DNA of 41,437 nt from Eubacteriales bacterium (GTDB lineage Bacteria > Bacillota > Clostridia > Lachnospirales > Lachnospiraceae): contig JAUNNP010000009.1 of assembly GCA_030531385.1 (NCBI GenBank), positions 1-41,437 of the forward strand, given 5' to 3'. Shown here piece by piece: positions 22,936 to 30,688 of the stretch (its first letter is position 1; each line of letters opens with the position of its first letter). Below the pieces are notes generated by a model. The model made no database searches. It had not been told where the DNA came from and was given only the letters and a program-made list of their open reading frames with translations. The translations under genes and the position numbers were made by a program.

Positions 22936-23565
22936 ATGGATAAGAAAGCACTTTATAAATTAAGTTACGGAGTGTTCATGCTCGGCGCGAGATCCGGGGA
23001 TATCATGAACGGATGCATAACTAACACATGCATGCAGGTCGCAAACAGTCCTACGAGGATAGCATTTTCAGTCATAAATGCGAATCTTACCTGTGAACTT
23101 ATAAAAGAGAGCGGTGTTTTCTCATTAAGCCTTCTCAGTGAGGAAGCGAGCTTTGAGACCATTAAACATTTTGGAATGCAGTCGGGAAGGGATGTCAATA
23201 AGTTTGAAAGCATGGAACCGCCGCTCGATATAAACGGAGTTCCGTATCTCGGATGGCATACATGTGCAGTGATAAGCGGAAAGGTAGTTGATAGGAAGGA
23301 CCTCGGCAGCCATACACTTTTCATTGCGGAGGTAATGGATGCGGTCCTGATAAATGACAAGGCACCGCTTACCTATGCTGATTACCAGAACAGGGTAAAG
23401 CCCAAGTCTGAGGGCGGTAAGACTGCTCCTGCTGACAAAAAGGTCATAGGCTGGAGGTGTAAGATCTGCAAGTATGTTTATGAGGGAAGCGAGCTTCCGG
23501 CAGACTATGCATGTCCGCTCTGCGGCCACGGAGCTGAGGATTTTGAGCCGGTATATGCCGACTGA
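22936..23565 (+). CDS. hrb: Flavin reductase-rubredoxin fusion (high-molecular-weight rubredoxin, Hrb-like)
   Basis: A 209-residue electron carrier. Residues 1-150 are an FMN-binding flavin reductase-like domain (KLSYGVFMLGARSG, NGCITNTCMQVANSPTRIAF). Residues about 168-205 are a rubredoxin with the four iron ligands in WRCKICKYVYEG and YACPLCGHG. The Moorella Hrb of this layout passes electrons from NADH to flavo-diiron proteins, so defence against O2 or NO is likely. ATG 22936 follows GGAGGA at 22925-22930, just 17 bases after the ABC gene, so read-through from the cluster is likely. Confidence 0.9.
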   Translation: MDKKALYKLSYGVFMLGARSGDIMNGCITNTCMQVANSPTRIAFSVINANLTCELIKESGVFSLSLLSEEASFETIKHFGMQSGRDVNKFESMEPPLDINGVPYLGWHTCAVISGKVVDRKDLGSHTLFIAEVMDAVLINDKAPLTYADYQNRVKPKSEGGKTAPADKKVIGWRCKICKYVYEGSELPADYACPLCGHGAEDFEPVYAD

Positions 23566-23616
23566 ACGTGAAACGAATAACAGGTCCGGATAATTAATAA
23601 CAGAAAGGCAGAATAT

Positions 23617-24135
23617 ATGAGGGACATACTTATTGTAGTTGACATGCAGAATGATTTTATCGACGGAGCGCTTGGCACAAAGGAGGCTGTCAAGATCGTG
23701 CCTGCGGTAAAGGAAAAGATAGAAAATTTCGACGGCACGGTCCTCTTTACGAGGGATACCCATACGGAGGATTACCTTAATACGCAGGAGGGAAGGATGC
23801 TTCCGGTAGTTCACTGCGTAAAAGGGACTGAGGGCTGGAGGATAAGAAAGGAACTGGAAGACCTGCGCAAAACGGATGCCATCGACAAGCCGTCATTTTC
23901 ATCACCTGAGATCGGTGAGCTGATGATAAAACTGAATGAAGAAGAGCCGATCGGCAGCATTACCCTCATAGGCCTATGCACGGATATATGCGTTATCTCA
24001 AATGCAATGCTGATCAAGGCATTCCTGCCGGAGGTACCGATAAAGGTAGATGCTTCATGCTGCGCCGGCGTTACACCGGAGAGCCATGAGAACGCGCTTA
24101 ACGCGATGAAAATGTGCCAGATAGAAATACTGTAA
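23617..24135 (+). CDS. Cysteine hydrolase, isochorismatase/nicotinamidase family
   Basis: A 172-residue amidohydrolase. The catalytic triad is visible: Asp9 in VVDMQNDFIDGALG, Lys91 in IDKPSFSS and nucleophile Cys125 in GLCTDICVISNA. The metal-site pattern (FTRDTHTEDYL, HCVKGTEGW) fits nicotinamidase-like members, which convert nicotinamide to nicotinate. Other amide substrates are possible. It follows the Hrb gene by 51 bases. Confidence 0.88.
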   Translation: MRDILIVVDMQNDFIDGALGTKEAVKIVPAVKEKIENFDGTVLFTRDTHTEDYLNTQEGRMLPVVHCVKGTEGWRIRKELEDLRKTDAIDKPSFSSPEIGELMIKLNEEEPIGSITLIGLCTDICVISNAMLIKAFLPEVPIKVDASCCAGVTPESHENALNAMKMCQIEIL

Positions 24136-24302
24136 ACGCAATTCGACATATTTAGTTAAAAAAGATGCAGTATAACCTAAAAAACTGCAATTACATACAA
24201 TGGCGATGATATAAATTAGGAGAATGATGATCCGGCACTGCTTATGCTTCCTGACTGACAGGGAAGACCGGTCACATCTAAAATATAAAGGAAAAATGGA
24301 TC

Positions 24303-25109
24303 ATGTGGGAATATATAGCCGTACTGAAAAAAAGGATAGCGCAAAACAAAAGGGCATTTGTCGTCTATTCGGTCCTGAGATTCCTCGTCATACTTACAGG
24401 AATACGATGCTTTTTTACACGAAATTATGAGAGCCTCTGCCTCTGCATACTTTCGCTCATTCTTTTACTGGTCCCCAGCTTCTTTGAGGATAAGCTGAAG
24501 GTCAGCATTCCGCCTTTGTTCCAGGTGATCATTTACGGCTTCATTTATGCGGCCGAGATACTGGGAGAGGTCAACAAATACTATACGGCGATACCGGGCT
24601 GGGACACTATGCTCCATACGCTGAACGGCTTTCTGTGTGCGGCAATAGGGCTGTCACTGGCATACATACTTAATCACGGAAACAGTAAGGTGAACCTGTC
24701 CCCGGCTTATGTTGCGGTAATGGCATTCTGTTTTTCAATGACTATAGGCGTGTGCTGGGAATTTTTTGAATTTACCGCGGATCAGTTCTTTCATCTGGAT
24801 ATGCAGAAGGATTTTATAGTGACTGAGATAGGCTCTGTAACCCTTGACCCTTCGAATTCGCAGATCCCGGTCTATCTGCCGGACATAGTAAGAACAACCA
24901 TAGAACTTGCCGACGGCAGCTTTTATACTATAGAGGGCGGATATCTCGATATAGGGATAATAGACACGATGAAGGATCTGCTCGTTAATTTCGCGGGCGC
25001 GGTGGTCTTCAGCGTCATAGGCTATTTATATGAGCTCAATCAGGAGAAAAGATCCATAGTGAAGGGACTGCTGATACTGCCCGATGATGAAGGAGGAACA
25101 GAACAGTGA
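24303..25109 (+). CDS. Integral membrane protein, DUF2238/YjdF-like, unknown
   Basis: A 268-residue protein with about six membrane helices (about 22-40, 45-60, 70-85, 105-125, 137-155 and 228-245). WDTMLHTLNGFLCAAIG and MTIGVCWEFFEFTADQF are paired conserved motifs of this poorly known family. AAAGGA at about 24287 supports ATG 24303. The stop overlaps the next gene as GTGA. No function is established. Confidence 0.7.
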   Translation: MWEYIAVLKKRIAQNKRAFVVYSVLRFLVILTGIRCFFTRNYESLCLCILSLILLLVPSFFEDKLKVSIPPLFQVIIYGFIYAAEILGEVNKYYTAIPGWDTMLHTLNGFLCAAIGLSLAYILNHGNSKVNLSPAYVAVMAFCFSMTIGVCWEFFEFTADQFFHLDMQKDFIVTEIGSVTLDPSNSQIPVYLPDIVRTTIELADGSFYTIEGGYLDIGIIDTMKDLLVNFAGAVVFSVIGYLYELNQEKRSIVKGLLILPDDEGGTEQ

Positions 25110-26320
25110 GTAAAGTACTTCTGGAAAATGACAAGCCGGAAGTACGCGATATCCAAAGGAGAGGATGGACACGAATGAATACAGCGATAATCGGAATGGG
25201 AAACATGGGCAGTAAATATGCCCGCATGATCCTGGCGGGGGAAGTGCCGGGACTAAAGCTTACCGCAGTGACCCGCGTGAACGAAGAGAGGCTTAAGGCC
25301 ATAGGAGACGTCTGGGATGAAAATGTAAAGGTATATCATTCGGGTGAGGACTTGCTGGCAGCATTTGACAGGGGCGAAATAGAGCTTGAGGCGCTGATCG
25401 TCGTGACGCCGCATATCTCCCATGAGACATTCGTAAAGGCGGGACTTAAGCGCGGGCTCCACGTGCTGTGCGACAAGCCCGCGGGAGTATACAGCAGGCA
25501 GGCCAGGGAAATGGAGGAAGCCAACGTCCATGGACGCGTCTACGGCTACGTCTTCCATCAGCGCACCTACCCGGCATATGCTGCCCTCAAAAAGCTTGTG
25601 GACGAGCAAAGATACGGGAAGCTCCTCCGGGTCAACTGGATAGTCACAGACTGGTTCAGGCCCGAAGCCTACTATCATTCGGAGCCATGGCGCGCAAAAT
25701 GGAGCACTGACGGAGGCGGCACGCTCCTTAATCAGTGTCCGCACAACCTTGACCTTCTCGTATGGCTCTGCGGCATGCCGGAAAGCGTCTACGCATGGTG
25801 CAATGAAGGCAGATACCACAGTATCGAGGTAGAGGATGACGCGTCGATAATGATGCGCTGGGAAAACGGCGTGACCGGCATCTTCGTTGCCGCCACGGGC
25901 GAAAGGTGCGGAGTGAACAGACTCGAGCTGAGCTTCGAAAAGGCAGTGATCCGCTGTGAGGACGGCCGGGTCAGGGTGCTCGAGGAGGACCCGGTGCAGA
26001 GCGATGACATGTATGCTGCCATAAGATGCAGCTGGAAGGAAATAGATGTTTCAGGAGCTGATGCAAATGCTCCCGCCGACCAGGCTCCTGCCGCCTACGT
26101 AAGGCTGCTTAAAGCGTTTTCCGCTGCCTGCAGCAAGGGAACACCGCTGATAGCGGACTCATCCGATGCAAGAAATAATATCATGCTGATAAATGCAATG
26201 TACATGTCATCATGGACCCGCTCTGAGGTCAGACTGCCGAAGCAGGACACGCCTGAGGAACTCGCCTTTGAGCAGAAATATGAAGAACTGCTGAAGACAA
26301 AAATCGAGTCAAAATCTTAG
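25106..26320 (+). CDS. Gfo/Idh/MocA family oxidoreductase
   Basis: An NAD(P)-dependent dehydrogenase of about 380-404 residues, distinct from the one at 17131. IIGMGNMGSKYARMILAGE is the Rossmann loop, VLCDKPAGVYSRQA the catalytic Lys motif, and GGTLLNQCPHNLDLLVWLCG the substrate-side His motif. GTG 25106 has an ideal AGGAGGA and overlaps the preceding stop; ATG 25175 has its own GGAGAGGA and gives the usual family start (MNTAIIGMG), so the first 23 residues are doubtful. Substrate unknown. The gene is visibly richer in G+C than its upstream neighbours, which may point to different ancestry. Confidence 0.88.
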   Translation: MSKVLLENDKPEVRDIQRRGWTRMNTAIIGMGNMGSKYARMILAGEVPGLKLTAVTRVNEERLKAIGDVWDENVKVYHSGEDLLAAFDRGEIELEALIVVTPHISHETFVKAGLKRGLHVLCDKPAGVYSRQAREMEEANVHGRVYGYVFHQRTYPAYAALKKLVDEQRYGKLLRVNWIVTDWFRPEAYYHSEPWRAKWSTDGGGTLLNQCPHNLDLLVWLCGMPESVYAWCNEGRYHSIEVEDDASIMMRWENGVTGIFVAATGERCGVNRLELSFEKAVIRCEDGRVRVLEEDPVQSDDMYAAIRCSWKEIDVSGADANAPADQAPAAYVRLLKAFSAACSKGTPLIADSSDARNNIMLINAMYMSSWTRSEVRLPKQDTPEELAFEQKYEELLKTKIESKS

Positions 26321-26342
26321 TATTCAACCAAAAGCCCGCACC

Positions 26343-26460
26343 ATAAAATGGCGTCAGGGGAAAAAATTTGATTAAAGAGTTTAAATCAAAAAATGGCGCC
26401 AGAGGAAAAATTTGATTTAACGTAGCTTAAATCAAAATTCTCCTCAGGCACCATTTTTTC
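26343..26460. repeat. Dispersed repeat, full-length copy 5
   Basis: Starts ATAAAATGGCGTCAGGGGAA, contains AAAGAGTTTAAATCAAAAAA and TTTGATTTAACGTAGCTTAA, and ends CTCCTCAGGCACCATTTTTT, a slightly mutated inverse of its beginning. It lies between convergent genes and could act as a two-way terminator. Confidence 0.85.
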
Positions 26461-26489
26461 CGACCTATGAACGGTATGTGAATAGTTGC

Positions 26490-27395
26490 TTACGTCTTGT
26501 TCATGGGGGTCGGCGCTAATGTTTCTTCCGATGGATTGACGTGCACCATGGCGTGCTTTACACTTGGAAAATGCTCCTCGAGTGCGGAATGCACATTTTC
26601 TGCGATTCGGTGACCCTCTGCGAGGGACAACTGTCCGTCAGCACTGATCTCAACATCCACATATATCTTGTTTCCGAATTTTCTGGTCGTCAGCCCGTCG
26701 ATATTGTTGACGCCGCTCACAGATCCCACTACGGCCCGCATTTCCTGCTGCATTTTTTCATCGCAGCAGTGGTCCACCATTTTCTCGAGGGAGTCAGAGG
26801 CAATCGAGACAGCTGCCTTGACGATGAAGAAACAAATCACAAGACTTGCAAGCGGCTCCAACCTGAGAAAGCCCAGCCTCGCGCCCCCGATGCCGATGAA
26901 CGAGGCAACGGAAGACAGTGCGTCACTTCTGTGATGCCAGGCATCTGCCCGCAGTGCACCTGAATCGAGGCGGTCTGCATAATGCTTCGTATATTGATAC
27001 ATTGCTTCCTTGGACATGATGGAAATTACGGCGGCTATAAGCGCCGGAAGTCCGGGAGCGACCGGCGTGGCTTCGCCAATAGCGGCAAGCTGCCGGACGG
27101 AGTTGTAACCAATCAGCAGTCCGGTCGCAGCGAGAACTGCAGTCAAAGCCAGTGCTGCAATGCATTCAAAACGTTCGTGACCGTAAGGGTGATGAGCGTC
27201 AGCTTCCCGCCCCGCCAGCTTTACACCGGCAATCACAATCAGCGTGCTGAACACATCCGAGGCGGAGTGTACCGCGTCGGAAACCATGGCACCGGAATTC
27301 GCGGCAATGCCGGCTGCCAGTTTAAAAGCTGTGAGCAGGGCGTTCAGCAGAATACTGATCTGCGATACCCGAAGAACGGTTTTTTCGTAATTCAT
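26490..27395 (-). CDS. Cation diffusion facilitator metal exporter, probable Ni/Co efflux
   Basis: A 301-residue CDF antiporter with six membrane helices and a cytoplasmic C-terminal domain. Metal-site motifs are visible: Asp40-x2-His43-x3-Asp47 (VSDAVHSASD) in helix 2 and AWHHRSDALSS (HxxxD) in helix 5; HHPYGHERFE is the family's loop motif. The C-terminal domain (VVGSVSGVNNIDGLTTRK, YVDVEISADGQ) is the usual metal-sensing dimer domain. The NiCo-like riboswitch in its leader points to nickel and cobalt rather than zinc as inducers. Confidence 0.92.
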   Translation of the reverse strand: MNYEKTVLRVSQISILLNALLTAFKLAAGIAANSGAMVSDAVHSASDVFSTLIVIAGVKLAGREADAHHPYGHERFECIAALALTAVLAATGLLIGYNSVRQLAAIGEATPVAPGLPALIAAVISIMSKEAMYQYTKHYADRLDSGALRADAWHHRSDALSSVASFIGIGGARLGFLRLEPLASLVICFFIVKAAVSIASDSLEKMVDHCCDEKMQQEMRAVVGSVSGVNNIDGLTTRKFGNKIYVDVEISADGQLSLAEGHRIAENVHSALEEHFPSVKHAMVHVNPSEETLAPTPMNKT

Positions 27396-27439
27396 GAGAG
27401 CCTCCTGTAAGTAGCTTCATTATGAGTACCGGTCACAAC

Positions 27440-27486
27440 AGCAAAATGCCACAGGACCAGTCAATTTGTCTGCTGTCCCGTGGCAT
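27440..27486 (-). terminator. Riboswitch-controlled terminator of the CDF leader
   Basis: On the minus strand ATGCCACGGGAC (27475-27486) pairs with GTCCTGTGGCAT (27446-27457), followed by TTTTGCTGTT. The 5' arm is shared with the last stem and the GGGACAG end of the aptamer, so metal-bound aptamer and terminator exclude each other. Confidence 0.75.
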
Positions 27487-27549
27487 GTGTTCCACTGTCG
27501 TCTGGCGACCCGGCTCCAAGCTGTTCGCATTTGGCCTGTTCAGATAAAT
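27464..27549 (-). ncRNA. NiCo-type (czcD) riboswitch aptamer
   Basis: The minus-strand leader of the CDF gene contains, in order, the landmarks I know from NiCo riboswitches: GAACAGGC, GAGCCGGG, CGACAG, and GGGACAG after a GTGG...CCAC stem. The outer stem is ATTTATCTG with CAGACAAAT. A terminator that reuses the GCCACGGGAC segment follows directly. Known biology: these riboswitches bind Ni(II)/Co(II) cooperatively and turn on czcD-type exporters. The match was made by eye against a remembered sequence, so boundaries are approximate. Confidence 0.75.
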
Positions 27550-27577
27550 CTGCAGAAACTGCAGAGTGTTGTCGTTG

Positions 27578-27607
27578 ATGATATCTTAAAAGACCGAAGT
27601 TAGTCAA
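27578..27607 (-). promoter_or_regulatory. Promoter of the riboswitch-CDF transcript
   Basis: On the minus strand TTGACT (27602-27607) and TATCAT (27578-27583) are 18 bases apart, placing the transcript start about 20 bases before the aptamer. Confidence 0.6.
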
Positions 27608-27633
27608 GCGCAACTTCTCGGGTACCAATGTTG

Positions 27634-27754
27634 AATCAAAAATGGCGTCAGGGGAAAAAATTTGATTAAAGAGTTTAAATCAAAAAAAGGCGCCAGAGGA
27701 AAAATTTGATTTAACGTAGCTTAAATCAAAATTCTCCCCTGACGCTATTTTTTT
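27634..27754. repeat. Dispersed repeat, full-length copy 6
   Basis: Starts AATCAAAAATGGCGTCAGGG and ends TTCTCCCCTGACGCTATTTT, the inverse of its start, with AAAGAGTTTAAATCAAAAAA and TTTGATTTAACGTAGCTTAA inside. It ends a few bases before the stop codon of the minus-strand hydrolase gene. Together with the riboswitch it fills the 361-bp gap 27396-27756. Confidence 0.85.
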
Positions 27755-27756
27755 AA

Positions 27757-28626
27757 TCAGTATGCCTTAACAATATCTCCGTAAACATCCGGTCTGCGGT
27801 CCTTGAAGAAGCAGTAATACTCAGCACGCTTCTGCGCGGTGAGCGCGGTATCGATCTCGGCGGAAATAATGCCTTCCTCCTCCTTATCAAGCGAGGCGAT
27901 AGTCTTTCCCCTTGGGTCGATGATCTTGCTTCTTCCGAAGAATGTAAGCGTTCCTCCGTCACCGCCTATCCTGTTGGCTGCGACAAGATGAAGTGTATTG
28001 TCAAACGCGCGTGCGGCGGTCATAAGATCCCAGTCCTCGGCATGCGGATTAACTTCGCTTTCATGAGTCCAGCCCGGGATCTCGTAAGGATTTTCCCAGT
28101 TTGTGGAAACAACGAGGAGATCGGCCCCCTTGATAGCATAGCAGCGTGAAATCTCCGGAAATGCTGTATCCCAGCAAATCTGAATACCGATTATTCCAAG
28201 AACAGTATCAAATATAGGAAGCTCACAGCCGGCACGGCACCAGCGCTTCTCATCCGCAAACGGGTGGACCTTGCGGTAAGCGCCGAGAACATTTCCATCT
28301 TCATCTATCATAGCGGCAGAGTTATACAGCACATCGCTGAGCACCGAATCGCGCTCGGCAAAGCCAAAAATCACATGTGTGTGATATTTCCTGGCAAGTT
28401 CACCCATCCGGACCAGGCTCTCCCCGTCGGGAAGTGTCTCTGCCAGTGTCTGAAAAAGCTCAGGCTCCCCCTCATAGCCGGTATTACAAAGCTCGGGGAA
28501 AACGACGAGCCTTGTGTCGGGATAATCAGTCATTACCTTCTCAAAAAAAGACTCCATCTTTTTCAGGTTGTATTCCTTATCACCAAGCTTTGGCTCCATC
28601 TGAACACAGGATACTCTAAATTTCAT
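27757..28626 (-). CDS. Carbon-nitrogen hydrolase (nitrilase superfamily amidase)
   Basis: A 289-residue hydrolase of the nitrilase superfamily that cleaves an amide or carbamoyl C-N bond. The triad is visible: Glu45 in VVFPELCNTGY, Lys119 in AYRKVHPF and nucleophile Cys151 in IGIQICWDTAFPE. HLVAANRIGGDGGTLTFFG, then SKIIDP, is the usual final core. NWENPYEIPGWTHESEV probably shapes the substrate pocket. It is the last gene of the unit symporter, 40-residue membrane peptide, hydrolase on the minus strand, behind a sigma-54 promoter, so it likely acts on what the symporter imports. Confidence 0.88.
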   Translation of the reverse strand: MKFRVSCVQMEPKLGDKEYNLKKMESFFEKVMTDYPDTRLVVFPELCNTGYEGEPELFQTLAETLPDGESLVRMGELARKYHTHVIFGFAERDSVLSDVLYNSAAMIDEDGNVLGAYRKVHPFADEKRWCRAGCELPIFDTVLGIIGIQICWDTAFPEISRCYAIKGADLLVVSTNWENPYEIPGWTHESEVNPHAEDWDLMTAARAFDNTLHLVAANRIGGDGGTLTFFGRSKIIDPRGKTIASLDKEEEGIISAEIDTALTAQKRAEYYCFFKDRRPDVYGDIVKAY

Positions 28627-28721
28627 TTAATCATCCTTTCGTAAAATTGTTTATTGCCTGTTATGCTGGGCACGATATCCGGGACAAAAGCAAAGTGCCC
28701 CGGACATACGATACATTTTAA

Positions 28722-28844
28722 TCACTTTTTAGTAATGATGTCGATCAGCTCCTTAATGGCGGGAATAGCAATAAGAACGACACCTGTGACAAACCAAATA
28801 TAAGCGCCCCAAACTATAATTGAATATGTGCCTTCACTAATCAT
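28722..28844 (-). CDS. 40-residue single-pass membrane peptide, possible symporter accessory subunit
   Basis: Reads MISEGTYSIIVWGAYIWFVT then GVVLIAIPAIKELIDIITKK: one hydrophobic helix (about residues 8-28) and a charged amphipathic tail. On the minus strand AGAAAGAGGT precedes the ATG. It lies 39 bases after the symporter gene and 95 before the hydrolase, in the same direction. Small membrane partners beside sodium:solute symporters are known; assigning this one to that role is inference. Confidence 0.6.
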   Translation of the reverse strand: MISEGTYSIIVWGAYIWFVTGVVLIAIPAIKELIDIITKK

Positions 28845-28883
28845 ATTATACCTCTTTCTGTAAATGCTGATGCCGGATTATCT

Positions 28884-30383
28884 TTAAGCTTCCTTGTTGA
28901 CTGCATGGTCCGGAACATAATTCTTAAGCTTCTCGAAGTCGAACTCATCCTTGCAGATAAGTGAACCGATAATAACAATAACTGCAGGCACACAGAGTGA
29001 TAAAATGTTGCCGACAAACCAGTTAAGGTCAGGATCGGATATCATGAAGTAAGCAATGACACCTGATGCAAGTCCTACGATCGTTGAAACGATGGCGATC
29101 TTTGAGTTAGTGGTCTTGCAGAACATTCCTGCTATCAGGGCACTTGTAGGTGCAGCAAAAAGTATGCCGCTGAATATATCCATCATGAGCAGTGACTTGC
29201 CCTTAAGGAGTATCGATATAACGATAACACCTGCTGCGATAACGAACGTGATCTTACGTCCGAAGCTCATGGTCTGCTCCTCGGTCGCATCCTTATTCAC
29301 ATATTTCTTGTAGAAGTCAGTTGTGAACAGGGCCTGTGCACCTGAAAGGCATCCGCCGCCTGTTGTCATGCCGGCCATGAATACCATAAGAACGAACATA
29401 ATGCTTCCGAGTCCGCCGCCATAGATAAGATTCATGATGTAAGGAGCCGCCTCAGAAGTAACTGAAAGACCGGCGCCTTCGCCTACACCGAGTGAAAGAA
29501 CGCCGCAGCCGAATACACAGCCGCAGATGATCGGGATAGGCATCCATGCGAATACAGTTCCGAGTATGTATGCCTTAAGCAGTGACTTAGAACCAGCCGT
29601 CGCAATAGCCTTTGAATAATAACCCTGGTCAAGAAGAACCTGTCCGGATGCAACTACTATGGCTGCAAAGCCATACATAAGACCGCCGCTGCCGGTAAGA
29701 GAAAGAGCCTCAGGATTATAGTTGATATTATTCGGATTGTTAACAACATCAAGCAGACCCTGATATATATTGGATACGCCGAGCGTTTTGAGAACAAGCG
29801 GAACAGTGATGACCATGATAATGGAAATGATAAAGAACTGCACAACATCGTTAACGATGGTTCCGCGCAGACCGGCCTTGGCAATATAAACTGCCACGAT
29901 CGCGATCGGAACTGCCGCGCCTACCTCATAAGGGATACCGAACATAGAATTAAATACTGTTCCGATACCAACGCACTGGGCGATAAGAACATAGATGATA
30001 ACGCCGATTCCGAATACGAAGAACATCTGTGAGACGGTCCTTCCGTATCTCTGCTCGATAAACTCTGTGAATGTGGTGCATGCCGGCATTTTCTTTCTGA
30101 GAAGAAGTACCAGTGGGATGAGCACGAAGAACGGAACACTGTTTCCGCATGCATAAGCTATGCCGCCCAGGACACCGAAGCTCATGCCCGCCTCAGCGGC
30201 GCCCATGATGGTAGTGGTCCACACCCACGAAACCATTACGCTGGCAGCAACCAGTGATGATGGGATACCGCGGCCGGCAGCAACCATGTCATCTACGCCC
30301 GCAACAGGAAATTTGTTTGAGACAACTACTGAAATTCCAATAAATACCACTGCAAAAATTGCCAGTATCAAATATCCATACAT
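28884..30383 (-). CDS. Sodium:solute symporter (SSS family)
   Basis: A 499-residue transporter with about 13 membrane helices. Family features: VDDMVAAGRGIPSSLVAASV near the N-terminus (the xGR-x(6)-S(L) stretch of SSS proteins), FTEFIEQRYGRTVSQ, and GMTTGGGCLSGAQALFTTDF, like the Na+-site region of helix 8-9. It resembles urea/ureide- and carboxylate-type members more than sugar ones. The linked hydrolase suggests a nitrogen compound as substrate. Transcription probably starts at the sigma-54 promoter at 30498-30512. AGGAGGT-like bases precede ATG 30383. Confidence 0.9.
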   Translation of the reverse strand: MYGYLILAIFAVVFIGISVVVSNKFPVAGVDDMVAAGRGIPSSLVAASVMVSWVWTTTIMGAAEAGMSFGVLGGIAYACGNSVPFFVLIPLVLLLRKKMPACTTFTEFIEQRYGRTVSQMFFVFGIGVIIYVLIAQCVGIGTVFNSMFGIPYEVGAAVPIAIVAVYIAKAGLRGTIVNDVVQFFIISIIMVITVPLVLKTLGVSNIYQGLLDVVNNPNNINYNPEALSLTGSGGLMYGFAAIVVASGQVLLDQGYYSKAIATAGSKSLLKAYILGTVFAWMPIPIICGCVFGCGVLSLGVGEGAGLSVTSEAAPYIMNLIYGGGLGSIMFVLMVFMAGMTTGGGCLSGAQALFTTDFYKKYVNKDATEEQTMSFGRKITFVIAAGVIVISILLKGKSLLMMDIFSGILFAAPTSALIAGMFCKTTNSKIAIVSTIVGLASGVIAYFMISDPDLNWFVGNILSLCVPAVIVIIGSLICKDEFDFEKLKNYVPDHAVNKEA

Positions 30384-30497
30384 AAAATTTACCTCCTTTA
30401 ATAACCATATGGATTTTGTTTAACCGGATCCAGTCGGGTATATTAATGCCCCATTGCGTTATACCGAGTGAATCATCATGTTATATTTTGAGGTAAA

Positions 30498-30512
30498 GCA
30501 AGGTATGTGCCA
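30498..30512 (-). promoter_or_regulatory. Sigma-54 promoter of the symporter unit
   Basis: On the minus strand TGGCAC-ATACC-TTGC matches the -24/-12 consensus TGGCAC-N5-TTGC exactly, with 10 bases between GG and GC. It lies about 115 bases before the symporter start, next to the genes for an enhancer-binding protein and sigma-54 itself. Confidence 0.85.
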
Positions 30513-30570
30513 AATTTTGGAGTGGATTTCCCCCTTATTTTAAGCCGATATTCAAGGTCCCCAAATCAAT

Positions 30571-30592
30571 GGTGTAAGCTTTTCTTTACACC
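30571..30592. promoter_or_regulatory. Probable enhancer (activator) site, GGTGTAA-N8-TTACACC
   Basis: A perfect seven-base inverted repeat about 60-80 bases upstream of the sigma-54 promoter. The same GTGTAA/TTACAC half-sites recur in the palindrome at 30652-30679. A site at this distance is where an enhancer-binding protein would sit. Confidence 0.6.
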
Positions 30593-30642
30593 TGATTCTT
30601 AGGAATTTCTTATAATTCCCCTTTACTTTTAGCCATACTTTC

Positions 30643-30679
30643 GCAAAAAAATACAGTGTAAGGAAATGCTTACACTGTA
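30643..30679 (-). terminator. Terminator of the regulator gene, with GTGTAA/TTACAC palindrome that may also be an enhancer site
   Basis: TACAGTGTAAG at 30652-30662 and CTTACACTGTA at 30669-30679 are perfect 11-base arms around GAAATG. On the minus strand a T-rich run follows, so it is a good terminator for the gene ending at 30689. Its half-sites equal those of the palindrome at 30571, so it may have a double role. The 305-bp gap 30384-30688 is thus wholly regulatory. Confidence 0.7.
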
Positions 30680-30688
30680 GCGATTAGT

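Noticed and set aside
24224..24430. Plus-strand ORF with AGGAGA before the DUF2238-like gene
   Set aside because: It overlaps the membrane protein gene in another frame and shows no domain; at most a leader peptide.
27464..27549. yybP-ykoY manganese riboswitch in the CDF leader
   Set aside because: The GGGGAGUA-type and the A-rich binding loops of that class are missing, while the CAGGC / AGCCGGG / GGGACAG order fits the NiCo class.
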